Below the pieces are notes generated by a model, which worked only from the letters and a program-made list of their open reading frames with translations, searched no databases and was not told where the DNA came from. The translations under genes were made by a program, and so were the position numbers. Shown one piece after another: positions 1 to 5,486 of a stretch of DNA of 7,017 nucleotides. Source of the stretch: Dysgonamonadaceae bacterium (GTDB lineage Bacteria; Bacteroidota; Bacteroidia; Bacteroidales; Azobacteroidaceae); assembly GCA_031255425.1 (NCBI GenBank), contig JAIRSN010000244.1:1-7017 (forward strand), written 5' to 3'. Within the stretch, counting starts at the first letter, position 1. Each line of letters begins with the position of its first letter.

Positions 1-141
1 ACAACGGTGATAAAAATCACGTCCCCCCGTGAATCATCGGGCAAGAGTGAAACAGAGGAGCGATTCTATATCAGCAGCTTAAAGCCGGATAATGATTTCA
101 ATAAATTCATTCGCAATCACTGGGCGGTAGAAAATAAATTA

Positions 142-174
142 CACTCGCCTGCGGAGTCGCCCCGAGTGCTTTTT
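142..174. terminator. Hairpin with T-runs on both sides, possible bidirectional terminator
   Basis: CACTCG at 142-147 pairs with CGAGTG at 163-168, and an inner GCG/CGC (151-153 with 158-160) closes on the loop GAGT. On the plus strand the stem is followed by C and five T (170-174). On the minus strand it is followed by TAATTTATTTT. It sits where the transposase similarity ends, between two convergent reading frames, so a shared terminator is plausible. Confidence 0.4.
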
Positions 175-204
175 GCGCCGTCGGGAGTTCGCGAAAACGC
201 ACTC
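164..204. repeat. Imperfect inverted repeat overlapping the 142-168 hairpin
   Basis: GAGTGC at 164-169 pairs with GCACTC at 199-204. Pairing continues inward through TTTT (171-174) with AAAA (194-197) and GCG (175-177) with CGC (190-192), with one mismatch and one bulge. Its left arm shares 164-168 with the right arm of the upstream hairpin, so the two folds exclude each other. Function unknown. Confidence 0.4.
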
Positions 205-240
205 AAGAAGTTTTTTTGAAATCGCAGTTTCGCGAAAACG
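188..240. repeat. Two direct copies of TTCGCGAAAACG
   Basis: The 12-mer TTCGCGAAAACG is present at 188-199 and again at 229-240, 41 bp apart. Each copy contains the palindrome TTCGCGAA; in the second copy it extends to TTTCGCGAAA (228-237). The DNA lies between the IS remnant and rlmN and looks like a short intergenic repeat element rather than coding sequence. I see no further copy in the window. Confidence 0.5.
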
Positions 241-274
241 TTCCACCGCCGCCAAGCAAATACACCGTACCCCC

Positions 275-1339
275 TTAAAATATAAAAGCGGCTGTGCCGC
301 CGCGGTCTCCTTGCGCATCCTTCAGGCAGCGCGCCTCTCCGGAGAGCATCCCGCAGGCAGCCAGAATATCTTCGCCTCTGGATGCGCGGATGGTGCAGAT
401 AATCCCTTTGGAGTTCAGGTATTCCTGAAAGCGGCTCATCGCCCCGGCATCGGACGCCTGCAAAGGGACATCCGGAACGGCATGATAGCGGATAAGGTTT
501 ACGCGGCAAGGCATCCCTTTGAGTAAGGCGGCAAGGGCGGTAGCGTGTTTCAAATCGTCGTTCAGACCGCCAAACAGGATGTATTCGAAAGAAAGCCGCC
601 GCTGGTGGGCAAAGTCGTACTGCCGGAGCAGTTTGAGAATATCGGTCATCGGATAGGCTTTTTCGACGGGCATCAACGAACGGCGCTCGTCAGGAAACGG
701 CGAATGGAGGCTGACCGCCAGATGCACCTTGAGTTCCTTCAGGAAACGCACCAAGCCGGGGATAATGCCGACGGTAGATACCGTGATGCGTTTGGGACTC
801 CATGCAAAGCCGTAACCGGCGGTCAGTAGCTCGATGGCTTTGAACAGTTCGCCGGTGTTGTCCAGCGGTTCGCCCATCCCCATAAAAACCAGATTCGTCA
901 GCCTGCCGCTCTCCGGAATGGAAAGGACTTGGTTGAGCATCTCGCCGGCAGTCAACTGACCCGAAAAACCCTGCTTGCCGGTCATGCAGAACAGGCAACT
1001 CAACTTGCAACCCGCTTGGGAAGAGACACAAAGCGTCGCCCTGTCTTTATCGGGAATATACACCGATTCGATAAAGCGGTTGCCGGACACGGGGAATAAA
1101 TACTTTACCGTTCCGTCCGCCGACTCCTGCTTGCGGGCAGGCTGGCGCCGCCCTGTTTCGCAGGCTTCTTTCAGCCGGCTGCGGTGGGCGAGGGAAATAT
1201 CCGACATCTCGTCAATCGAGGCGATGCGCTTCCGGTAGAGCCAGTTGGCGATTTGCCCGGCGGTAAATCCGGGCATGTCCAAGGCGCTTACCAGCGTTTT
1301 GAGTTCGTCTAACGTCTTTCCTAACAGGGATTCCATCAT
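275..1339 (-). CDS. rlmN: RlmN, dual-specificity 23S rRNA/tRNA adenine-C2 methyltransferase
   Basis: RlmN is a cytosolic radical-SAM enzyme that methylates C2 of A2503 in 23S rRNA and of A37 in some tRNAs, which aids translational accuracy. The protein has 354 residues. An N-terminal helical domain comes first (about 1-85: TLDELK, QIANWLYRKR). The radical-SAM cluster motif follows as C111-x3-C115-x2-C118, with the SAM-binding GEPLDN at 156-161. By comparison with E. coli RlmN, C104 in TLCVSSQAGC is the resolving cysteine and C329 in AACG is the methyl-carrying cysteine, so the enzyme should be active. The start is one of two adjacent ATGs (1337-1339, 1334-1336); no clear Shine-Dalgarno is seen. 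The tail after C329 is odd: about 20 residues run into a terminator hairpin. ppiD lies 77 bp upstream, beyond a terminator, so rlmN may need its own promoter or readthrough. Confidence 0.96.
   Translation of the reverse strand: MMESLLGKTLDELKTLVSALDMPGFTAGQIANWLYRKRIASIDEMSDISLAHRSRLKEACETGRRQPARKQESADGTVKYLFPVSGNRFIESVYIPDKDRATLCVSSQAGCKLSCLFCMTGKQGFSGQLTAGEMLNQVLSIPESGRLTNLVFMGMGEPLDNTGELFKAIELLTAGYGFAWSPKRITVSTVGIIPGLVRFLKELKVHLAVSLHSPFPDERRSLMPVEKAYPMTDILKLLRQYDFAHQRRLSFEYILFGGLNDDLKHATALAALLKGMPCRVNLIRYHAVPDVPLQASDAGAMSRFQEYLNSKGIICTIRASRGEDILAACGMLSGEARCLKDAQGDRGGTAAFIF
277..300 (-). terminator. Intrinsic terminator overlapping the 3' end of rlmN
   Basis: Read on the minus strand, GCGGC-ACA-GCCGC (300 to 288) is a GC-only 5-bp stem with a 3-base loop, followed directly by TTTTATATTTT. 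This is the usual form of a rho-independent terminator. It lies inside the reading frame: the last six codons of rlmN and most of its stop codon are the terminator itself. Confidence 0.6.
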
Positions 1340-1353
1340 GATACGAAGGGAAG

Positions 1354-1393
1354 AATAACAAAAGGCTGTACCAAAATGCTTCGATACAGCCTT
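1354..1393 (-). terminator. Intrinsic terminator downstream of ppiD
   Basis: On the minus strand AAGGCTGTA (1393 to 1385) pairs perfectly with TACAGCCTT (1370 to 1362) across a 14-base loop. It is followed by TTGTTATTCTT. It lies 23 bp beyond the ppiD stop and before rlmN. The T-run is interrupted by G, so some readthrough into rlmN is possible. Confidence 0.7.
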
Positions 1394-1416
1394 AAGCTAC
1401 TAATTTAACATCAACT

Positions 1417-3558
1417 TTAAAAAAACCGTATGAAATTATTCTCTATTTTGGCATTCTCCCTCAACAGTTCGGAAGACTGCATCAACTGATAAACGCGGGA
1501 TGAATATTGCATCTGGGCTTGTTGCAGGTATCTGTCCCCGTCGTAGGGTTCTTCGCTCACGTGCTTGTCGGTGACCGCAAGGACGTACACCCTGTTTTTC
1601 CCGGCATAAGGACCTGCAATCTCTCCGGCAGACGCGCTCGTAGCGGCTGCGTTAAGTATCGGCTCCATGCCTATTCCCGAAATATTGGGCGTGGCAAATG
1701 TCACAAAGTTAACCGTTTGCGGGGTTGCATTCATTGCCTCCGCGTATTGTTCCAAGCTGGTCAAGCCTTTCGCTTTGAGGTCGGCAACCAGCTTTTCGCC
1801 TTTCTTTTCGTTGAGAAGTTCCCTCCGCACCCGTTCCGAAACGGAAGCCAGGGGGCTATAGCCTTCTTCCAAGCTGTTTTCTACCGCTGCCACAAGGAAA
1901 TATTCGGTATTCTGACATTCGTAAATATCGGAGATAGCGCCTTTCTTGCTGTTGAAAGCCCACTGAATCACTTGCCGCGAGCCTTGAATCCCGCTGAGAT
2001 TGATCTGGTCCTTCGTTATTTCTACATCTGTCCGGATATTGAAATTGGCTTCGCTTGCATTCGCCCGCATCGCAGCCGGGGAGTGATTTGAGGAAACGAA
2101 CTGACTTAATTCGTTGTACAAGCGCGTTTTCGTTTCCTGGCTCGGAATAACATGCACTTGGATATTCGCCACTTTGTACTTCTTCACCGGCGCGGTTTTC
2201 TCCGTTACCTGTATCAGGAACGATCCCCGGTTTGATTTCGCCACGAACGGGGTATTTAATTTGGCGCTAAAGACTTCGTCCTTGAAACGGGCGTCTACCT
2301 GCGCGGCTAATTGCGATTCCGTTGCCCAGCCATAGTTGCCGTCGGACTGTCCGTTGGTAGCTCCCAGAGCCATATCCGCAAAAGAAACGCCGCCTTTGAC
2401 CACTTGAATCAAGCTGTCGGTCAAGTTCTTAAACAGGACTTCGTCGATTGCTATCGGCAAGGCGAGAAGTTCCAGTTTTACGGAGTCCGGCGCGGTCTTT
2501 GCGCCTTCCAACTTGTACAGGTTATACACCCGGTCGGTCAGCACCGGCCCTTCAACCGAACCGGTCGAGTGAGAGGTCACAAAAACCTTCAAATAGTCGC
2601 TCAGGCTCTGAAAAGACGAATAGGCGTCCACATACGGAACATCCGAATTGACCTGGACAAGCTCGGCAACATTGGACAAGGATTCCATTTGGTCCCTCAA
2701 CGCATGCAACTTGGTTTCCACCGACTGGTAGTCGGCGGGAGAAGGCAGGATATTAACGGCTATATAATCAATTACTTTCGCCTCTTTCTGTTTGTAAAGG
2801 TCTTTGCGCTCGTTGTACCGGTTCTGAATTTCCGCATCGGAAACGCTTACCAGAGAGTCCGGAATGAAGCCATACGACTGAGCGACGTAGTTGAATCCGA
2901 CACTGACTTTATTGTTTTCGTAAAGCGCTTTCGCTTCCAGATCGTTCGTCAGGATGGCAGAGGAGACAAGCACGCCGAACTTGTTGCTCAACTGTTGATC
3001 CAGAATTTGCTCTTCGACGGTCAACCAGGCCCTTTTCATTTCCGCTAAACGGGCAATATCTTCCTCGGTGTAAGCCATCTGGTCGTCATTCTCTATAAGT
3101 TGAAGGAATTGCAACAGCACACTTTTATCGAACTGCCTGGTCTGCGGATTCTGGAAATCCGGCATCTGCTGCAATATAGGCGAAATGTTGTTCCCCATTA
3201 TCAAATCGGCTAATTCTTGCGTACTTACGGCAATGCCCAACTGTTCATTTGCTTTGGCAAAAAGAATATCGTCAATCATTTCATTCAATACCATTTGCCG
3301 GATTTGATTCTGTTCGTCGTCGGTAAATGTCCGGTTCATATTCCGTTTGTAATCGTTGATACGATTGTCGACTTTCATCTGAAAGTCTTGATAATGTACC
3401 GGTTCACCGTTTACGACAATAATATTTTCCTTCTTTTGATTTAAGAAAGTAGATTCCGAACGTCCAAAGTCGCCGAATACGAATGCAAACAAAGCGAGGC
3501 CCACAAAGCCTATCAGTAACCATCTTGCATTATTTCTGATTTTTTCTAATGTTGCCAT
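1417..3558 (-). CDS. ppiD: PpiD/SurA-like membrane-anchored peptidyl-prolyl isomerase-family chaperone
   Basis: A 713-residue protein of the PpiD type: a periplasmic folding factor tethered to the inner membrane that helps newly exported proteins. A short basic N-terminus (MATLEKIRNNAR) leads into one hydrophobic segment at about 13-29 (WLLIGFVGLALFAFVF), which fits N-in/C-out anchoring. A SurA-N-like chaperone region spans about 45-200, starting with VVNGEPVHYQDF. A parvulin-like domain follows at about 360-455 (GVSFADMA, SDGNYGW, then FLIQVTEK). A second repeat-like module lies at about 460-560 (HVIPS, QWAFNSKKGAISDIY, YFLVAAVE). Length and layout match Bacteroidetes homologues. The start of the parvulin domain reads LLALPI instead of the usual HILV, so the catalytic His is absent and the role may be purely chaperone-like; this is inference. 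The ATG at 3556-3558 is the natural start because the anchor follows at once. The gene has its own upstream intergenic region and downstream terminator. Confidence 0.9.
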   Translation of the reverse strand: MATLEKIRNNARWLLIGFVGLALFAFVFGDFGRSESTFLNQKKENIIVVNGEPVHYQDFQMKVDNRINDYKRNMNRTFTDDEQNQIRQMVLNEMIDDILFAKANEQLGIAVSTQELADLIMGNNISPILQQMPDFQNPQTRQFDKSVLLQFLQLIENDDQMAYTEEDIARLAEMKRAWLTVEEQILDQQLSNKFGVLVSSAILTNDLEAKALYENNKVSVGFNYVAQSYGFIPDSLVSVSDAEIQNRYNERKDLYKQKEAKVIDYIAVNILPSPADYQSVETKLHALRDQMESLSNVAELVQVNSDVPYVDAYSSFQSLSDYLKVFVTSHSTGSVEGPVLTDRVYNLYKLEGAKTAPDSVKLELLALPIAIDEVLFKNLTDSLIQVVKGGVSFADMALGATNGQSDGNYGWATESQLAAQVDARFKDEVFSAKLNTPFVAKSNRGSFLIQVTEKTAPVKKYKVANIQVHVIPSQETKTRLYNELSQFVSSNHSPAAMRANASEANFNIRTDVEITKDQINLSGIQGSRQVIQWAFNSKKGAISDIYECQNTEYFLVAAVENSLEEGYSPLASVSERVRRELLNEKKGEKLVADLKAKGLTSLEQYAEAMNATPQTVNFVTFATPNISGIGMEPILNAAATSASAGEIAGPYAGKNRVYVLAVTDKHVSEEPYDGDRYLQQAQMQYSSRVYQLMQSSELLRENAKIENNFIRFF

Positions 3559-3591
3559 TGAGTTTTATGTTTATCTTAATAATTGTTTTTT

Positions 3592-3672
3592 GAAATTGCG
3601 CACGAAGATACAAAGTTTTACAATACAAAGTATACTTTTATTAAAGAAATTTTAAAGACAGGGCGCAATTTC
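3592..3672. repeat. 10-bp perfect inverted repeat bracketing the ppiD upstream region
   Basis: GAAATTGCGC at 3592-3601 is the exact reverse complement of GCGCAATTTC at 3663-3672, with 61 bp of AT-rich DNA between them. The two arms enclose the candidate promoter. On the minus strand no T-run follows the second arm, so it does not look like a terminator for the regulator gene. A pair of operator half-sites or a long-range hairpin are both possible. Confidence 0.45.
3608..3638 (-). promoter_or_regulatory. Candidate ppiD promoter region with ACTTTGTAT repeats
   Basis: On the minus strand the 9-mer ACTTTGTAT occurs twice in direct orientation (3631 to 3623 and 3616 to 3608), 15 bp apart. The first copy lies within TATACTTTGTAT and overlaps the 12-bp palindrome AAAGTATACTTT (3627-3638). 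These resemble the TAnnTTTG -7 box of Bacteroidetes promoters but have one extra base, and I see no convincing -33 TTTG. The predicted leader would be about 45-65 bases. Confidence 0.35.
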
Positions 3673-3681
3673 TTGCTTTTT

Positions 3682-4275
3682 CTACTTGTTAATATCGCTC
3701 AGTTCCACCAGTTTGTTTACGATTGCGTAAATCGTCAACCCTGCCGTGCTGTGAATTTGCAGCTTGGAGGAGATGTTGCGGCGATGGCTGATAACCGTAT
3801 GCAGGGAAAGGTGCAATTCCTCGGCTATTTCCTTGTTTGTCAATCCTTTTATCACACAGACAATGATTTCCTTCTCCCGGAGGGTCACCGATTCCTGCCG
3901 TTTTTCGTATTCCGGTTTGGCGATAAGTCCGGTTAGTTTCTCGTTGATTTGCTCCGCCGAGTCGTAAATGGAAATGACTTCGTCGTACGCCTTTAACGAC
4001 ATCAGATCGGAAAGCGAATTTTGCAGCGCAATACATTTCAGTTGGTTGTTCCCGGCTTCCTTTTTTAGCTGTTGAATAGAGAACACACTTAATACGCAAG
4101 GATTTAGGATTAACAGATCCGGTTTTTGCCAGTTCAGGGACAGTTTCAACTGTTCAATATCGCCTATCTCAAAAACGTCCATCTGAATGGTGTTCAGCCT
4201 GTGCAACACCGACAATATCCCGCTCCGGAGGATGACAGATGGTTCAACAATAACAATCTTAACCGGATAACTCAT
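3682..4275 (-). CDS. NarL/LuxR-family transcriptional regulator with degenerate receiver domain
   Basis: A 197-residue DNA-binding regulator. Residues 5-118 form a receiver-like domain (VKIVIVEPSVILRSGI at the start, PDLLILNP in the middle). Residues 129-190 form a LuxR-type helix-turn-helix: VTLREKEI, GLTNKEIAEELHLS, TVISHRRNISSKL. The receiver lacks the phosphorylation machinery: the acidic pair after the first strand is E11-P12, the usual phosphoacceptor Asp is N58 (codon AAT at 4102-4104), and the conserved Thr/Ser and Lys are not evident. I infer regulation without phosphotransfer. The frame can extend upstream to 4335, but the ATG at 4273-4275 is preferred: it starts just before the first receiver strand and overlaps the stop of the hemerythrin gene as ATGA, typical of translational coupling. 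The targets are unknown; the hemerythrin operon itself or stress-repair genes are the obvious candidates. Confidence 0.88.
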   Translation of the reverse strand: MSYPVKIVIVEPSVILRSGILSVLHRLNTIQMDVFEIGDIEQLKLSLNWQKPDLLILNPCVLSVFSIQQLKKEAGNNQLKCIALQNSLSDLMSLKAYDEVISIYDSAEQINEKLTGLIAKPEYEKRQESVTLREKEIIVCVIKGLTNKEIAEELHLSLHTVISHRRNISSKLQIHSTAGLTIYAIVNKLVELSDINK

Positions 4276-4940
4276 AAAGCAGGGATAAATAAGTAGTCTT
4301 CTACTGTGTTGTGAAGTGTCAACTCTTTTTCGCAATTAAAGATGTCGAATAAGACGCTGTTGATTTCATTTGTGCTTTGAGCGGGGTAGTATTTGATGAG
4401 TATGTTCTTAAATTCCGTCAAACGCATTTCGATCTGTTCATGCTGTTTGCTGAACCCTGCCGCGTATTTTTCTTTCTTTCCGTCTTTCGGCAAGCTCCGC
4501 ACAAACGGGAATACTTTCTTATTTTCGTAGAGCATGTGCGTCTTCACTTCGATCACAAATTTATCGAAATACTCAAGCACCGCTTTATTCAGATCTTCCT
4601 GATTTTCATCCAACGCTTCGGTCAGTTTCTTTCGTATTTCCGGCAGGCGGTAACTAAGAAAATAGTCGTGCGAATTGCGCAAATACTTCACCAGCGATTC
4701 TATGGAAACCCGGACATCGGCGGAAAGAGCCGTCCGGTCTTCCACGACCATAAGATTGACGATAGCGAGGAACGTATCCGTATCAACACCGCTGTCCCGG
4801 CAAATTTCGCCAATGCTTTTATCGCCAAATCCCAATGCAATCCCAAACCGGCTCAGAACCAGCAGGGCAGGATAATTTTCGCCGATTAAGTCGCTCATGA
4901 CATCGGTTTCCCTGTATTTTCCGAATCTAAACTTATTCAT
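4272..4940 (-). CDS. RIC/YtfE/ScdA-like hemerythrin-domain di-iron protein
   Basis: A 222-residue cytosolic protein with the RIC (repair of iron centres) layout. A short N-terminal DUF542/ScdA-N-like helical domain (about 14-64: VMSDLIGENYPALLVLSRFGI) precedes a hemerythrin four-helix bundle (about 80-222). Candidate di-iron ligands are H91 (NSHDYF), H135 and E139 (THMLYE), H167 (KQHEQIE), H210 and E214 (LHNTVED). This His/Glu set and spacing is that of the E. coli YtfE family, linked to repair of iron-sulfur clusters after nitrosative or oxidative damage. The N-terminal domain has GFGD where classical members have CCGG, so that cysteine-based chemistry is missing. The ATG at 4938-4940 is chosen over the upstream in-frame ATG at 4995-4997 because a -7 box at 4959-4966 lies between them. 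The gene is the first of two, coupled by ATGA to the regulator. A sensory rather than repair role is possible. Confidence 0.87.
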   Translation of the reverse strand: MNKFRFGKYRETDVMSDLIGENYPALLVLSRFGIALGFGDKSIGEICRDSGVDTDTFLAIVNLMVVEDRTALSADVRVSIESLVKYLRNSHDYFLSYRLPEIRKKLTEALDENQEDLNKAVLEYFDKFVIEVKTHMLYENKKVFPFVRSLPKDGKKEKYAAGFSKQHEQIEMRLTEFKNILIKYYPAQSTNEINSVLFDIFNCEKELTLHNTVEDYLFIPAL

Positions 4941-4958
4941 AAGCCTTTTTTTTTTCGA

Positions 4959-4966
4959 CAAAGGTA
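4959..4966 (-). promoter_or_regulatory. Bacteroidetes -7 box (TACCTTTG) of the hemerythrin-regulator operon
   Basis: On the minus strand TACCTTTG matches the Bacteroidetes primary-sigma -7 consensus TAnnTTTG exactly. It is followed by TCG and then ten A before the start codon region, giving a leader of roughly 10-15 bases. No clear -33 TTTG is present about 20 bp upstream, which may mean a weak or activator-dependent promoter. Confidence 0.6.
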
Positions 4967-5010
4967 TGAAAAACTCCGGAATAAGTTCCCCGTTCAACCG
5001 AATTTCATAC
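4964..5010. promoter_or_regulatory. Inverted repeat GTATGAAA...TTTCATAC overlapping the -7 box
   Basis: GTATGAAA at 4964-4971 and TTTCATAC at 5003-5010 are exact reverse complements separated by 31 bp. The near arm overlaps three bases of the -7 box. A second motif, CTCCGGAAT, occurs at 4974-4982 and again at 5041-5049. Either pair could be an operator, perhaps for the operon's own regulator. No known binding site is recognised. Confidence 0.3.
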
Positions 5011-5067
5011 TTGATAAACCTTTAGTCAGAATTAGGGTGTCTCCGGAATCTTTTTGACCGCCTTGCC

Positions 5068-5107
5068 AAACAAAAAAGCAAGCCGGGAAAAAACGCCGAC
5101 TTGCTTT
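5068..5107 (-). terminator. Strong intrinsic terminator after rpsJ
   Basis: On the minus strand AAAGCAAG (5107 to 5100) pairs with CTTGCTTT (5082 to 5075), and the stem extends inward by a T-G wobble and CGG/CCG. The right arm runs into TTTTTTG (5077 to 5071). The stem begins 23 bp beyond the rpsJ stop, so it should end the fusA-rpsJ transcript. Confidence 0.85.
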
Positions 5108-5130
5108 CTTCACTCAAAATATTCACCTAT

Positions 5131-5445
5131 TTATACCTTTATTTCTACCTCCACACCGCTGGGCAAATCTAATTTCATCAACGCATCAACGGTTTTTGTT
5201 GTTGTTGTATAAATATCAATCAAGCGTTTGTAAGAAGATAACTCGAACTGTTCACGAGATTTCTTGTTCACAAAAGTTGCCCGATTCACGGTAAAGATAC
5301 GTTTGTGCGTAGGCAACGGAATTGGACCGCTTACAAAATCTGCCGTACCTTTTACTGTTTTTACGATTTTCTCAGCAGATTTATCCACTAAATTGTAATC
5401 GTAGGATTTTAATTTAATTCTAATTTTCTGGCTCGAACTGTGCAT
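5131..5445 (-). CDS. rpsJ: 30S ribosomal protein S10
   Basis: S10 (also NusE) is a component of the 30S subunit head and, with NusB, a partner in transcription antitermination. The 104-residue protein carries the family signatures: [11 protein letters not shown] near the start, [17 protein letters not shown] at about 39-55, KKSREQFE at about 61-68, and the C-terminal [12 protein letters not shown]. The ATG at 5443-5445 gives [12 protein letters not shown], a few residues longer at the N-terminus than the usual MSQKIRIKL; no closer start exists. A run of A (GAAAAAAAG) precedes the start and there is no Shine-Dalgarno, as is common in Bacteroidetes. It lies 66 bp downstream of fusA and is probably cotranscribed with it. 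In most Bacteroidetes rplC follows directly; here a terminator does. Confidence 0.97.
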   Translation of the reverse strand: MHSSSQKIRIKLKSYDYNLVDKSAEKIVKTVKGTADFVSGPIPLPTHKRIFTVNRATFVNKKSREQFELSSYKRLIDIYTTTTKTVDALMKLDLPSGVEVEIKV

Positions 5446-5486
5446 CTTTTTTTCAATATTAATTTATATTCATGTTATTAAGTAAA

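Larger units (their letters stand above)
1..219 (+). pseudogene. ISAs1-family transposase, C-terminal fragment, truncated
   Basis: The plus-strand frame is open from the left edge and ends at a stop at 217-219. Residues encoded from 1 to about 144 resemble the C-terminal part of ISAs1-family (H-repeat-associated) DDE transposases: a stretch like VIKITSPRE, then ERFYISSL, then RNHWAVENKLH, matching the family pattern YYISSL...R.HW.IEN.LHW. In intact members the HW.IEN block, which carries a conserved acidic residue, is followed by W.LDV.F.ED and several dozen more residues. Here similarity stops right after KLH, and the next 25 codons run into hairpin-rich DNA with no family resemblance. I infer a broken insertion-sequence remnant whose 5' part lies outside the window. 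It is convergent with rlmN. The family call rests on motif memory. Confidence 0.72.

Noticed and set aside
117..509. Minus-strand 130-residue open frame overlapping rlmN and the spacer
   Set aside because: It overlaps the clear rlmN frame for most of its length and has an Arg- and Cys-rich composition typical of a shadow frame; no family resemblance.
1507..2091. Plus-strand 194-codon open frame
   Set aside because: Antisense to ppiD with no domain; the real gene on the other strand explains the lack of stops.
2311..3048. Plus-strand 245-codon open frame
   Set aside because: It is antisense to the well-supported ppiD gene, has no recognisable domain and reads as a shadow.
3592..3672. The GAAATTGCGC inverted repeat as a terminator for the regulator gene
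   Set aside because: The loop would be 61 bases, and on the minus strand the second arm is followed by A-rich, not T-rich, sequence.
4276..4335. N-terminal extension of the regulator (20 extra codons)
   Set aside because: It would overlap the hemerythrin gene by 64 bases and adds a basic stretch outside the receiver fold; the ATGA-overlap start fits the fold and coupling better.
4377..4889. Plus-strand 170-codon open frame
   Set aside because: Antisense to the hemerythrin gene, whose ligand residues are all present; no domain seen in this frame.
4941..4997. Upstream start for the hemerythrin gene
   Set aside because: The ATG at 4995-4997 lies upstream of the -7 box and the A10 tract, so it would not be on the predicted transcript.
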